A stretch of 64,000 bases of DNA from Paenibacillus sp. Soil750 (lineage in GTDB: Bacteria; Bacillota; Bacilli; Paenibacillales; NBRC-103111), in the NCBI RefSeq assembly GCF_001428045.1, contig NZ_LMSD01000034.1, forward strand, positions 248,001 to 312,000, read 5' to 3'. Within the stretch, counting starts at the first letter, position 1; every line of letters begins with the position of its first letter. Positions 24,853 to 33,389 of the stretch are shown piece after piece. The notes beneath the pieces were generated by a model, which was given only the letters and a program-made list of their open reading frames with translations, made no database searches and had not been told where the DNA came from. The translations under genes and the position numbers were made by a program.

Positions 24853-25902
24853 GTGAGTAATGTGATCGGCATACTCCTAGATCGTAAAACCTATCTCGGC
24901 ATCCTTCGGAATCAAACTGGATATGAGCATATCGACTACTATAATCAAGCGGCAGTTGAACTTGGAATGACGCCTTTCTACATGTGCTTAAAGCATGTAA
25001 ATACAAAGTCAGCGCTAGGCTTGAGTTTTGAGAATAAGAATTATACATTAAAACGTTTGCCGATCCCTAAGGTGATTCACAATCGAGCGATGACGCTTTC
25101 TCCAATGTCGCAAAAGAAATTACAAGCGATAGCCAAGATAAGCCAAGTTTTTAATGGTCAAAATAGACATGATAAGCTTCATATTCATCGATTGTTGCGT
25201 GCGAGTGCGAATAGCTCTGCATTTCTTCCTCATGCCATGAAGTATTCACGTGAAAATCTGATAAAGGCGATGAAACGAGAGGACTCTTTTTTTGTAAAGC
25301 CTACCAATAGTTCAGTGGGGAAAGGGATAATTAAGGTTAATGCGATGTCAGATGGGGTATGGCAAGTCTGGTGGAGTAATCAATTACCGAGGCAGCTTGT
25401 CGAACAGCAAACGATTGATTTTATAGATAGGAAAGTCAATGACCAACGCTATTTGATTCAAGAAACGATTCCACTTTCGATGTATGAAGGACGCCCTTAT
25501 GACTTAAGGGTATCGGTACAACGTGGTGATAAAGGACAATGGGGAGTTACGGGGATTGCCGGAAAGGTTGCTGCTGATGGCCGCCATGTCACGAATTTGG
25601 CAAAGGGCGGAGAGGCTGTTCGTTGTGAAAAGTTGTTCCTAAACAATGGCTTTGACCCTGTGGTAAAAAGAAAACAGGTAGAAGAAGTAGCGCTTCAAAT
25701 CGCAGAAAGCTTGAGTTTGCAAATTCCATCGATCTCGGATGTGGGAATGGATATGGGGATTGATCATCAAGGTGCGATATGGTTAATCGAAGTGAATGGC
25801 CGAGATCAGCGATATCAATATAAACATTTGAATTTAAACAAGACTTTTTATCGTACTTATGAAACACCGATGCTTTATGCCAAATATTTATTGAGCAAAT
25901 GA
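24853..25902 (+). CDS. YheC/YheD-type ATP-grasp protein
   Basis: 349 residues from a GTG start with AGGAGAGG upstream (frame open to an ATG at 24826). NVIGILLDRKTYLGILRN opens the YheC/D family; an ATP-grasp core follows with FFVKPTNSSVGKGI (ATP-binding Lys and Gly loop), RYLIQETIPL, YDLRVSVQRG and the metal-binding LIEVNGRDQRYQY. In Bacillus, YheC and YheD are associated with the spore coat. The ligated substrate is unknown. Single gene. Confidence 0.85.
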   Translation: MSNVIGILLDRKTYLGILRNQTGYEHIDYYNQAAVELGMTPFYMCLKHVNTKSALGLSFENKNYTLKRLPIPKVIHNRAMTLSPMSQKKLQAIAKISQVFNGQNRHDKLHIHRLLRASANSSAFLPHAMKYSRENLIKAMKREDSFFVKPTNSSVGKGIIKVNAMSDGVWQVWWSNQLPRQLVEQQTIDFIDRKVNDQRYLIQETIPLSMYEGRPYDLRVSVQRGDKGQWGVTGIAGKVAADGRHVTNLAKGGEAVRCEKLFLNNGFDPVVKRKQVEEVALQIAESLSLQIPSISDVGMDMGIDHQGAIWLIEVNGRDQRYQYKHLNLNKTFYRTYETPMLYAKYLLSK

Positions 25903-25958
25903 GTTCAATTAGACGCAAATCATAGAGTAAACCTGCGTGGAAAAGGTGGAGTGAGGAT

Positions 25959-26150
25959 GTGAGTGAGCGTGTTCTCGTCATTAAAATGAATTTATTACCA
26001 TGGTATAACGAGCTTGACGATCGTTTGGAAGTGAATCATCCAACCTTTCCCGAAGCTGTTCGTGAACGGATCCAAACGTTTGGTGAATTTCGAATCATCT
26101 CGATTAATCGCCTTCAGACTCGAATAAGGCGAATTCCAGAAAAAGCTTAG
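25959..26150 (+). CDS. small hypothetical protein
   Basis: 63 residues from GTG 25959 with AAGGTGGAG just upstream. Mixed charged protein with a basic C-terminus (RLQTRIRRIPEKA) and no hydrophobic segment. Not recognised. It lies 56 bases after the YheC/D-type gene on the same strand. Confidence 0.5.
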   Translation: MSERVLVIKMNLLPWYNELDDRLEVNHPTFPEAVRERIQTFGEFRIISINRLQTRIRRIPEKA

Positions 26151-26211
26151 TGCCATTTATGCGTAGAAATTAGGTAAATGTGGCATAATTAGTATAGAAG
26201 CAATACCCGTA

Positions 26212-26238
26212 GAGGCAGGGAAATACCTGCTTCTTTTT
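26212..26238 (+). terminator. intrinsic terminator
   Basis: GAGGCAGG-N6-CCTGCTTC with a T5 tail. A TGGCATAAT extended -10-like element at about 26180-26188 lies just in front, so it could also be an attenuator in the leader of the next gene. Confidence 0.65.
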
Positions 26239-26378
26239 GTGTACAGAAAATGAATTTGGCTTATGTGTTGCTTCATACCCCTATAAACAAGTAAAATAGA
26301 AGTGAAGCATTATTTGTTCGATGTAGGCTTTTACCCACAAGCAAATACAGGGTGTACAGGAAAAGGGGACATTTAAAG

Positions 26379-26687
26379 GTGAACGTTCATTTAAATTTTA
26401 CAAACAAGGGCAAAGTGGTAATCGAAAATTTCAATAATGAGGAGCTCATTGAAATTTTTAGTCGTTATATTAACACGTTAACGAAGAAGTACGCAGTTGA
26501 TATTACGGTGCCTGCTGAAGCAAATCAGAATATCGTCCAAGATGGTTCATTTAAAGTTGTTCTTTCGAATGTACAATGTGATGTTGAGACATTTTTCAAA
26601 GAGCTCGGGAGAGATATTAAAGTGCCTCTGAAGAAGAGAGCGGACGGTAAGCTTGAGAACGTGTTTAAAATTCAAGTGATTGATTAA
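26379..26687 (+). CDS. hypothetical protein
   Basis: 102 residues from GTG 26379 with AAAAGGGG ten bases upstream (frame open to GTG 26352). Predominantly beta-alpha, soluble: VNVHLNFTNKGKVVIENF then NNEELIEIFSRYINTL, and a C-terminal VPLKKRADGKLENVFKIQ. No family recognised. It is 15 bases before the next gene and likely cotranscribed with it. Confidence 0.6.
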   Translation: MNVHLNFTNKGKVVIENFNNEELIEIFSRYINTLTKKYAVDITVPAEANQNIVQDGSFKVVLSNVQCDVETFFKELGRDIKVPLKKRADGKLENVFKIQVID

Positions 26688-26702
26688 GTTACGGGGGCTT
26701 GT

Positions 26703-27182
26703 ATGCTTAGTTTAGACGAAAAGTTAGCAATAGCAACATCCTTCCCGGAACTTGCGCGTAAGGATGTTTCACTGGGACGAATTAATTTTCATTATCTTGA
26801 AAGTGACTATGAGAAGACGACAGTTCTTTATCATCTTCACCCGAATGGAAATGGATTCGTGTATGCCGAATACATCCCAGGTTGTACGGTGGATGCCAAA
26901 GGTTTAATTAACATTCGGGACTATAGTGAAGACGAGCTTCGTGAGATCATTGCGAAGTCGATTCAGTCTTTAACTCGCGGCGGTAGTCCTAAGAATTCGA
27001 AGGTCGAAGAAGTCCAAGCCCCTCAAGAAGAGATTTGGGTGGATGAAGATGGCAACACGCTGAGTGTAACTTTTGTGGAAGATTTATGGTATATCTACGC
27101 AGGAGAAAACCTCGATTGTGCCTTTGAAACGTATGAAGAAGTACAAGAGTATTTGGAAGAAGAAGGCTTTGATAAGAAGTAA
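26703..27182 (+). CDS. hypothetical protein
   Basis: 159 residues, acidic and soluble. An N-terminal domain of about 95 residues (DEKLAIATSFPELARKD; HLHPNGNGFVYAEYIPG) is joined by a Pro/Glu-rich linker (KVEEVQAPQEE) to a short C-terminal domain (WVDEDGNTLSVTFVEDLWYI). No family recognised. GGGGGC lies close to the ATG. It follows the 102-residue hypothetical gene and ends at a terminator, so the pair is an operon. Confidence 0.65.
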   Translation: MLSLDEKLAIATSFPELARKDVSLGRINFHYLESDYEKTTVLYHLHPNGNGFVYAEYIPGCTVDAKGLINIRDYSEDELREIIAKSIQSLTRGGSPKNSKVEEVQAPQEEIWVDEDGNTLSVTFVEDLWYIYAGENLDCAFETYEEVQEYLEEEGFDKK

Positions 27183-27193
27183 CAGTACATGAG

Positions 27194-27217
27194 AGCCCTC
27201 CTTGGAGGGCTTTTTTT
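27194..27217 (+). terminator. intrinsic terminator
   Basis: AGCCCTCC-TT-GGAGGGCT stem followed by seven T. Confidence 0.9.
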
Positions 27218-27277
27218 GTGGTATACTGTTGGGAAATCGTTCAAGTACTACGAATGTCAAAGGGGAAACATAACGTC

Positions 27278-28039
27278 ATGAAATTTAGACCATGTATCGA
27301 TCTACATAACGGAAAAGTGAAACAAATTGTCGGTGAAACCTTGGGTAGCGAAGGGCAAGCTGTTGTTGAGAATTTCGTGTCTTCGTATGACTCCACCTAT
27401 TATGCGAATATGTTCAAAAGAGATCGTTTAACCGGCGGGCATGTCATTATGCTTGGCGAAGGGAACAAGGAAGAGGCGATAAAAGCGCTTGGTGCGTATC
27501 CTGGGGGTCTGCAAATCGGCGGCGGCATACATGCGGAGAATGCTAGCTTTTACCTAGAGCAAGGGGCATCACATGTCATTGTAACGTCATATATTTTCCG
27601 CGATGGTCAGCTGAATAAGGATAATCTTACGCGAATTGTTGAAGCGATTGGTAAAGAGAAATTAGTTTTTGATCTTAGCTGTAAAGAAAAAGATGGCAAA
27701 TGGTATGTGGCAACCAATCAATGGAAACAGTTAAGTGATGTGGAATTGAATCAAGAGACGATACGGTTCTTTGAGCAATATTGCGATGAATTTCTAATTC
27801 ATGCGGTTGATGTGGAAGGGAAGCAGAGTGGTATCCAACAAAGTTTGGTAAGTTCTTTGGCGGCGTGGGTTACAATTCCAACTACGTATGCAGGCGGTGC
27901 TAGATCATTTGAGGATTTGGCGTTATTTAGACAGCTTTCCCAAGGGAAATTGGATATTACGGTAGGCAGTGCCCTTGATATTTTCGGTGGAAAACTCTCG
28001 TATGATGAAGTTGTGGAGCAGTTAAGTAACCCGTTGTAG
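27278..28039 (+). CDS. hisA: eukaryotic-type HisA: phosphoribosylformimino-AICAR-phosphate isomerase
   Basis: 254 residues, a TIM-barrel enzyme for the fourth step of histidine synthesis. It matches the fungal/plant HIS6 subtype rather than ordinary bacterial HisA: FRPCIDLHNGKVKQIVG at the start, VENFVSSYDSTYYANMFK, GLQIGGGIH, LVFDLSCKEKDGKWYVA, DEFLIHAVDVEGKQSGI and DITVGSALDIFGG are the eukaryotic-type signatures. The start ATG 27278 follows AAAGGGG; the frame is open to 27218. It is not in a his operon: two hypothetical genes and a terminator precede it and a membrane protease follows. Confidence 0.88.
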   Translation: MKFRPCIDLHNGKVKQIVGETLGSEGQAVVENFVSSYDSTYYANMFKRDRLTGGHVIMLGEGNKEEAIKALGAYPGGLQIGGGIHAENASFYLEQGASHVIVTSYIFRDGQLNKDNLTRIVEAIGKEKLVFDLSCKEKDGKWYVATNQWKQLSDVELNQETIRFFEQYCDEFLIHAVDVEGKQSGIQQSLVSSLAAWVTIPTTYAGGARSFEDLALFRQLSQGKLDITVGSALDIFGGKLSYDEVVEQLSNPL

Positions 28040-28069
28040 CGTTAGTTTTTCGCAAAAAGGATGTGTGCG

Positions 28070-29443
28070 ATGGCACTTTGGCACAAGCTATATGTATGGG
28101 GAATTGGTATGATCCTCCTGTTAATTATGATTGGAGAGCTGGTCTGGCTGCCAGATCCATTAAGATGGGGAACTCGCTTTTATTGGATAGATCTTATTGA
28201 TGGTCTGATTTATGCGATTGCCATTGTACCTTTGATCTGGATGGGTGCTGCACTCTTGCATCTTTCACAGTCGCAAACACGGAGGATGAAAGTATTTCGT
28301 GGCTTAATTGCCTTCGTATGTTTACTAAGTGTGGTTATTGTGGTTTCCATACCCAAAAAGCTGGAGTTCTCTGCTTCCGCAATGATTCTTAGTTTGTTAC
28401 TTATCGCAACGGATATCGTCCTGCACGAAAGGAAGAAACGCAAGGTGCCACACCAGAGTATAATCGTTTTTGGTGTGACACTTGGCCTCTTGCTTGTAAT
28501 GCTATGGCCAACTCAATATTTGGTGACATATCCAGGTATTACACTCAATATGAACCGATATGCGCAAGCCGAAGGCGGCTCCAAGCATGGCGATATTTCG
28601 GGTGTTCTTATTTTCGAACGTCCAGCATTTCCAATGGACTGGTTGTATGCGAAGCTTTTTAAAGATTACACCTTTGAAAAGATTGAAACGTTAGGAATGT
28701 CGCTCGGCGAATATAATCAGGAAGTTCGTACGATGAAGGAAGATGCGAATGCCGCGGGGAGTGCAATTGCTTTCCAGAAAGTGGGGATTGGCAAAGGCAT
28801 TCTATCTGAAGGCGTTCGGATTACGGCCGTTTTGCAAAATACGAAAGCATCTGAGGTGCTGCAGCCAAGCGATGTCATAATAGCACTGAATGGTCAGCCA
28901 ATTACCATGACTCAGGAGCTTAGTGAGCGAATGAAGCTGATTAAACCAGGCGAATCGATTCGATTGACTGTGTTACGGAATAAAGCGAAAGTCGAGTTGA
29001 CGGTAGCTACGCGTGCAAGTACAGATGATCCCGCTCGTGCATCCATCGGAATTATGATTGCAAATGAACTCCGCTATGATATCCCTGATCTTGTGACTTA
29101 TCATAGCTATTTGTTGCACGAAGGTGGACCCTCCCATGGGGCGATGCTGGCTTTAACGTTAATTGATCAGCTAACACCTTGCGGTGTGACATATGGTCAT
29201 CATGTCGCAGGGACTGGGACGATTGAACCGGATGGCTCCGTTGGGCCTGTTGGCGGGCTTATTCAGAAAGCCTATACCGTGAGCCGTACGAATGCGGATG
29301 TGTTTTTCGTTCCTGTATCTAATGAAGCAGATGCGAGAAAAGGTGCTGGAGATCTTCGTATCGTACCCGTGCGAACGCTAGACGATATATTGAATTGGTT
29401 AAAAGCTAATCCCAAAGCTGGCGCACCTGCTTGTTCATCCTAA
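28070..29443 (+). CDS. membrane PDZ-Lon (S16) protease, polytopic
   Basis: 457 residues. Five hydrophobic segments fill residues about 5-150 (for example GMILLLIMIGELVWL, LIYAIAIVPLIWMGAALL, IIVFGVTLGLLLVMLWP). A PDZ domain spans about 245-318 (GVRITAVLQNTKASEVLQ; DVIIALNGQPI), then a Lon-type S16 domain with nucleophile Ser355 in GGPSHGAML and Lys400 in GLIQKAYTV. B. subtilis YlbL has the same PDZ-S16 pair but one membrane segment. ATG 28070 is chosen because AAAAAGG sits right before the earlier ATG 28061. It follows hisA by 30 bases. Confidence 0.85.
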   Translation: MALWHKLYVWGIGMILLLIMIGELVWLPDPLRWGTRFYWIDLIDGLIYAIAIVPLIWMGAALLHLSQSQTRRMKVFRGLIAFVCLLSVVIVVSIPKKLEFSASAMILSLLLIATDIVLHERKKRKVPHQSIIVFGVTLGLLLVMLWPTQYLVTYPGITLNMNRYAQAEGGSKHGDISGVLIFERPAFPMDWLYAKLFKDYTFEKIETLGMSLGEYNQEVRTMKEDANAAGSAIAFQKVGIGKGILSEGVRITAVLQNTKASEVLQPSDVIIALNGQPITMTQELSERMKLIKPGESIRLTVLRNKAKVELTVATRASTDDPARASIGIMIANELRYDIPDLVTYHSYLLHEGGPSHGAMLALTLIDQLTPCGVTYGHHVAGTGTIEPDGSVGPVGGLIQKAYTVSRTNADVFFVPVSNEADARKGAGDLRIVPVRTLDDILNWLKANPKAGAPACSS

Positions 29444-29453
29444 TACGTTCGAG

Positions 29454-30332
29454 TTAGTCTCGAGCCGCTTCATATAGCTTGCTAGCTACTAGCTTGGGTT
29501 CATAATGCGCAGTCGTCATGTGATCACCATGGAGTTGTATGAATCGGAAAAGGCCGAGCCTGCTTGACATGTGAGGATGCCATCCATAGTTGGGGTCGCC
29601 AAATGGGATCACATTATCTTCCATGAGGTGTACGTAGCTTTTTGGAATTGGAAGGCTATAAAATTTCTTCAGGTCTAATTTCTCAAATAACGGACCTACC
29701 GGTTCGGGGAAAGCTTTTTTGTAGATCTGTTGCGCTTGGCTAAGACTGGCCAGATTGGTGAAGGCTTCTCTAAAAAAATCAAAAGGCAGTGTAATCGTAT
29801 TGTTTTTGGAGCTTGCGGCTAGCTGCTTAAATTGTTCAACGACTTGAGGTGGCAACTCATCAGCAAGCATTTCGCCATCTTTGAGGACAAAAGCGTTGAG
29901 AAAAACGAGTCGCTTCAAGCGATCGGGTACTAGCTCAGCTACTTTTTGGATCACTGATCCTCCAAAACTATGGCCAACAAGGACGACGTTATGCAGCTTA
30001 TGCGAAATGATGAAATCCGCAACAGATTTGCTTATCATCCCATGGGTCACATTTTTATTGGGGTCAGCACCGTGTCCTGGAAATTCAGGAACGAAAACGG
30101 TATGGCCTTTTTTGCTTAGCTCAGCAGCAACGCCTGCCCAGAAACTGGCATCTGCCCATGAACCATGGACAAGGACGAACGTAAGTGGCTGCTCTTTGGC
30201 ACGATAAGAGGAATCTTCCTCTTGGCTCCAAGGGGTTGGCATATAAGGCCAGTTCGTAGGCATGGGATTGGTTGGATAAGGGAATGGCCATGAGGGGCCA
30301 GGATTCTGATAATTCTCGTTCAAATAAGTCAT
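29454..30332 (-). CDS. alpha/beta hydrolase
   Basis: 292 residues from ATG 30332, preceded by GAGGAAG; a longer frame to 30542 has no support. An unusual Pro/Trp/Tyr-rich N-terminus (residues 10-36) precedes an alpha/beta hydrolase domain with VLVHGSWADASFW (oxyanion region), nucleophile Ser122 in VGHSFGGS, and a late LHGDHMT histidine. The layout resembles plant methylesterase-like hydrolases (SABP2 type). No signal peptide. Convergent with the PDZ-Lon gene. Confidence 0.85.
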   Translation of the reverse strand: MTYLNENYQNPGPSWPFPYPTNPMPTNWPYMPTPWSQEEDSSYRAKEQPLTFVLVHGSWADASFWAGVAAELSKKGHTVFVPEFPGHGADPNKNVTHGMISKSVADFIISHKLHNVVLVGHSFGGSVIQKVAELVPDRLKRLVFLNAFVLKDGEMLADELPPQVVEQFKQLAASSKNNTITLPFDFFREAFTNLASLSQAQQIYKKAFPEPVGPLFEKLDLKKFYSLPIPKSYVHLMEDNVIPFGDPNYGWHPHMSSRLGLFRFIQLHGDHMTTAHYEPKLVASKLYEAARD

Positions 30333-30425
30333 TGTGGTCTTCCTCTCGCGTAGTGATATATTACTATATGCCCAGATGACATTTGTGCGATTGGAAATTG
30401 AAGTAGAAGGGAATTGGATCTCAGA

Positions 30426-31979
30426 ATGAAGCAAATGGAGCATAAAATGTACCGATTCAGTGAAGCACCTATTTGGGAGCTGCAACGGGCCTATTATGAG
30501 GAACAGGGGATTACGGCTTGGCAGAGCGGAGATGTGCCGCAATACATAACCAGCAATCGGGTAATGGCCATTTCTTATGCGGAAATGTTATTTGGTTTCT
30601 TGCAGGATCGAGCTAGAATGGGACAGCTGACAGCGAATGTAACGATCCTCGAACTTGGAGCGGGTTCAGGACAATTTGCTTTCTATGTGCTGCAAGAGTT
30701 AACGAAGCTTACGCAAATGGCTAGAATACCACTGCCCCCGTTTCAATATGTGATGAGCGATTTGGCTGAGAAAAATATAGCGTTCTGGCGGCAGCATACT
30801 TGCTTAACACCATTTGTGGAGCAAGGCGTGTTGGACTTTGCGAAATTCGACGCGGTACAGGATAAAGAAATTTATTTACAGCATGCCGGTGAACACATTA
30901 GATCGGGTGATCTGGCGCAGCCATTAGTCATTTTGGCGAATTACTTTTTTGACAGCTTGCCACAGGAATTAATTTATGTCGAAGACAAACAGGTGTATGA
31001 TTGCCGGATTTCATTGCAATTTCCAGAAGGTGCAGATGAGCTGAGCATTTCCCAGCAGTTGAAAGAGGTCGTAGGGAGCTATCATTATCAACGGGAACAC
31101 ATGTATGATGACAAGTCCTACCCTTATCGTGAGCTATTAGATGTGTATCGTCAGCATATTTCTGATTCACACATTCTTTTGCCTGAAGTAAGCTTGGCAT
31201 GTTTACATCGATTGAAAGACTTATCTCAGGAAGGTTTCCTACTGCTCACTGCTGATAAAGGAGATCATCGCTTAGAAAGCTGGGAATTTAACGAACCTCC
31301 GAAACTCATACATCATGGAAGTATCTCATTAACGGCTAATTATCATGCGATTAGCTATGTGTGCGAAGCGCAGGGAGCCCAAGCACTATTCACGAAGCAT
31401 CCCTATACCTACTTAAACATCGGTTGTATGCTCAATCTTTCTGAACCTAACGAGTATGGTCTAACAAGATTAGCGTATGATAGGTTTGTGGAGCGATTTG
31501 GTCCTGATGATTTTTTCAATCTAAAGGAAGCCTTCGACTCTCAATTGGAGCAGAAGACGATGCCTCAGCTCTTGGCCTTGTGGCGCTTGAGCGGCTACGA
31601 TACTCAGTTTCTACTGCCCTCTACGAAGCGTCTGATTGACCTGATTCCAGATGGTAAAGACCATGAATGGATCTCGCTTCAGCAAGGAATTGGCCACATG
31701 TGGGCACATTATTATCCAATGGATGGTAACACGGATGTTGCCCTCGCTTGTGGGATTCTCTTGTATCAAATGGACATGTATCAGGACGCAATTCCATACT
31801 TCGAACGTACACAGCCAAAGCTTGCGAATGATGCGACTGTCCTCTATGAGATGGCGGTGTGTTACTACGAGTTGGGACAAGATGATGCGGCTAAGCGGTA
31901 TGTAGATCGTACGCTTTCGCAATCCCCAGAGCATGAAGAAGCAATTGCCTTACAGGAGTTATTAATTTCATTGCGTTAA
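30426..31979 (+). CDS. MidA-like SAM-dependent methyltransferase with C-terminal TPR
   Basis: About 517 residues. The N-terminal half has a SAM motif ILELGAGSGQFAFYVL and LVILANYFFDSLPQELIY, which match the PF02636/MidA class (MidA methylates a complex I subunit in mitochondria). The last 90 residues contain TPR-like helices (AIPYFERTQPKLANDATVLY, YYELGQDDAAKRYVDRTL). The start is uncertain: ATG 30426 or TTG 30414, with AAGGG near 30407. Protein partner unknown. Divergent from the hydrolase gene. Confidence 0.75.
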   Translation: MKQMEHKMYRFSEAPIWELQRAYYEEQGITAWQSGDVPQYITSNRVMAISYAEMLFGFLQDRARMGQLTANVTILELGAGSGQFAFYVLQELTKLTQMARIPLPPFQYVMSDLAEKNIAFWRQHTCLTPFVEQGVLDFAKFDAVQDKEIYLQHAGEHIRSGDLAQPLVILANYFFDSLPQELIYVEDKQVYDCRISLQFPEGADELSISQQLKEVVGSYHYQREHMYDDKSYPYRELLDVYRQHISDSHILLPEVSLACLHRLKDLSQEGFLLLTADKGDHRLESWEFNEPPKLIHHGSISLTANYHAISYVCEAQGAQALFTKHPYTYLNIGCMLNLSEPNEYGLTRLAYDRFVERFGPDDFFNLKEAFDSQLEQKTMPQLLALWRLSGYDTQFLLPSTKRLIDLIPDGKDHEWISLQQGIGHMWAHYYPMDGNTDVALACGILLYQMDMYQDAIPYFERTQPKLANDATVLYEMAVCYYELGQDDAAKRYVDRTLSQSPEHEEAIALQELLISLR

Positions 31980-32082
31980 CAAAATGACATAAGCTGCAAC
32001 AATCTATGTGCTCCTGACGTTAGGAAAGTATCCATAACCTATAAGGTGCTAAATACCAACCGAAAATGAGAGGAGCACTAGC

Positions 32083-32988
32083 ATGAAAAAAATAGCAGCA
32101 TTAAGTTTAACCCTTCTGTTGGGCAGTAGTTTGACATTTGGTTCCGCATACGCGTTCTCAGACTTAGAAGAGGGACAAGCAACTGCAGTTCTAGCGCTGA
32201 AAGATCGAGGTATTGTGAGTGGTTTTGATAACGAGCATTTTGTGCCGAGGGGTAAAATCAGCTATGCACAAAGCGTCCAAATGATCGTCAAAGGTCTGGA
32301 CCTTAACTTGGACCATTTGCGATTCATTAAGCAACCCTTAGCATCTGATAGTTATTCGAATATCCCGAATGATGCTTGGTATGCGGATGCGTTCATTATT
32401 GCGCATTACCACAACCTGGACATACCAAAGGATGTGAATCCGAATGCCACGATCACACGCGAACAATTCGGGAATCTATTGGTTAAAGCACTTGAAACCA
32501 AGGGTCAATTTCCACTGGTGAAAATGTATATCCCAATCAAAGATGAAGATCAGCTTAACGTGGATTATCAAGGCACCATTCAAAGATTATTGCTTTACAA
32601 AATTACGGCTCTGGATGGGAATGGCAAATTCAATCCCAAAAGTGAGCTGACCAGAGGAGAAGCCGCGACATGGCTGTACAATGCCATTCGTGTGCTAGAG
32701 GCGCATGTGCAAAAACCACCACAAGTAGAAGAAGTCACAGTATCGGTTGAAAAAGTGAACGATGATGTGAACAAAGTGACACTTTCCAGAGGTATCAAGC
32801 CGAATCCTGGCTATGGCATTAGCATCGATAGCATCCAGTTTGAGTCGGGTGGCCAAGCGATCGTGAAGTATTCATTGATAGAGCCACAACCTGACATGAT
32901 GTATGCACAAGTTATGACGGAAGCAAAGGCAGAGACTTATGTATCTTCGAAGTATACCGTGAAAGCCGAAGCTAGCGGACTGAAATAA
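32083..32988 (+). CDS. secreted SLH-domain protein with PrcB_C-like tail
   Basis: 301 residues with a clear signal peptide (KKIAALSLTLLLGSSLTFG, cleavage after SAYA). Two or three S-layer homology repeats follow (residues about 25-210): FSDLEEGQATAVLALKDRGI, IPNDAWYADAFIIAHYHNL, GTIQRLLLYKITALDGNGKF. SLH domains bind pyruvylated cell-wall polymers. The last 75 residues resemble the protease-complex-inhibitor PrcB C-terminal domain. GAGGAG precedes the ATG. Single gene with its own terminator. Confidence 0.85.
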   Translation: MKKIAALSLTLLLGSSLTFGSAYAFSDLEEGQATAVLALKDRGIVSGFDNEHFVPRGKISYAQSVQMIVKGLDLNLDHLRFIKQPLASDSYSNIPNDAWYADAFIIAHYHNLDIPKDVNPNATITREQFGNLLVKALETKGQFPLVKMYIPIKDEDQLNVDYQGTIQRLLLYKITALDGNGKFNPKSELTRGEAATWLYNAIRVLEAHVQKPPQVEEVTVSVEKVNDDVNKVTLSRGIKPNPGYGISIDSIQFESGGQAIVKYSLIEPQPDMMYAQVMTEAKAETYVSSKYTVKAEASGLK

Positions 32989-33000
32989 TAGTTTGAAATG

Positions 33001-33032
33001 CTGCTACCCGATATGGGTGGTGGCATTTTTTT
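33001..33032 (+). terminator. intrinsic terminator of the SLH gene
   Basis: TGCTACC pairs with GGTGGCA (one G-T) and is followed by seven T. Confidence 0.8.
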
Positions 33033-33121
33033 GTACTTTTAACCCCCTGTATTCGAACTGTGCAAGCTCGTACTCTCTCACATAGGATATAGCATCCTCT
33101 AATAGACGGGTGGTGAGAGAT

Positions 33122-33298
33122 ATGAAAACAATCAACTATTACACGTTAGCATTAGGTTTATTAGGTGCGGCCAAATTGATTTTGGATGCATTTGGTATGA
33201 ATATCATTACAGATGAGACAGCAAATGCCATTGCCAATGGTGTTGCTGCTTTGTTGTCTGTCATTGGTGTCTATACGAATCATCAAAAAGTGGAATAA
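33122..33298 (+). CDS. holin-like small membrane protein
   Basis: 58 residues from ATG 33122, with GGGTGGTGAG upstream. Two hydrophobic stretches (YYTLALGLLGAAKLILDAFG; ANAIANGVAALLSVIGVYTN) are joined by a short ITDET turn, as in small phage-type holins annotated in Paenibacillus and Bacillus. There are no neighbouring phage genes and no endolysin. It could be a domesticated holin or an unrelated two-helix protein. Confidence 0.6.
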   Translation: MKTINYYTLALGLLGAAKLILDAFGMNIITDETANAIANGVAALLSVIGVYTNHQKVE

Positions 33299-33389
33299 TG
33301 CCATGCACGTCTAAACCCATTGACACCGATATTTGCCTAGTTGAATATCGTATTGGACAGAAGTGATTTCCATAACGGAGGCGTCAAAC

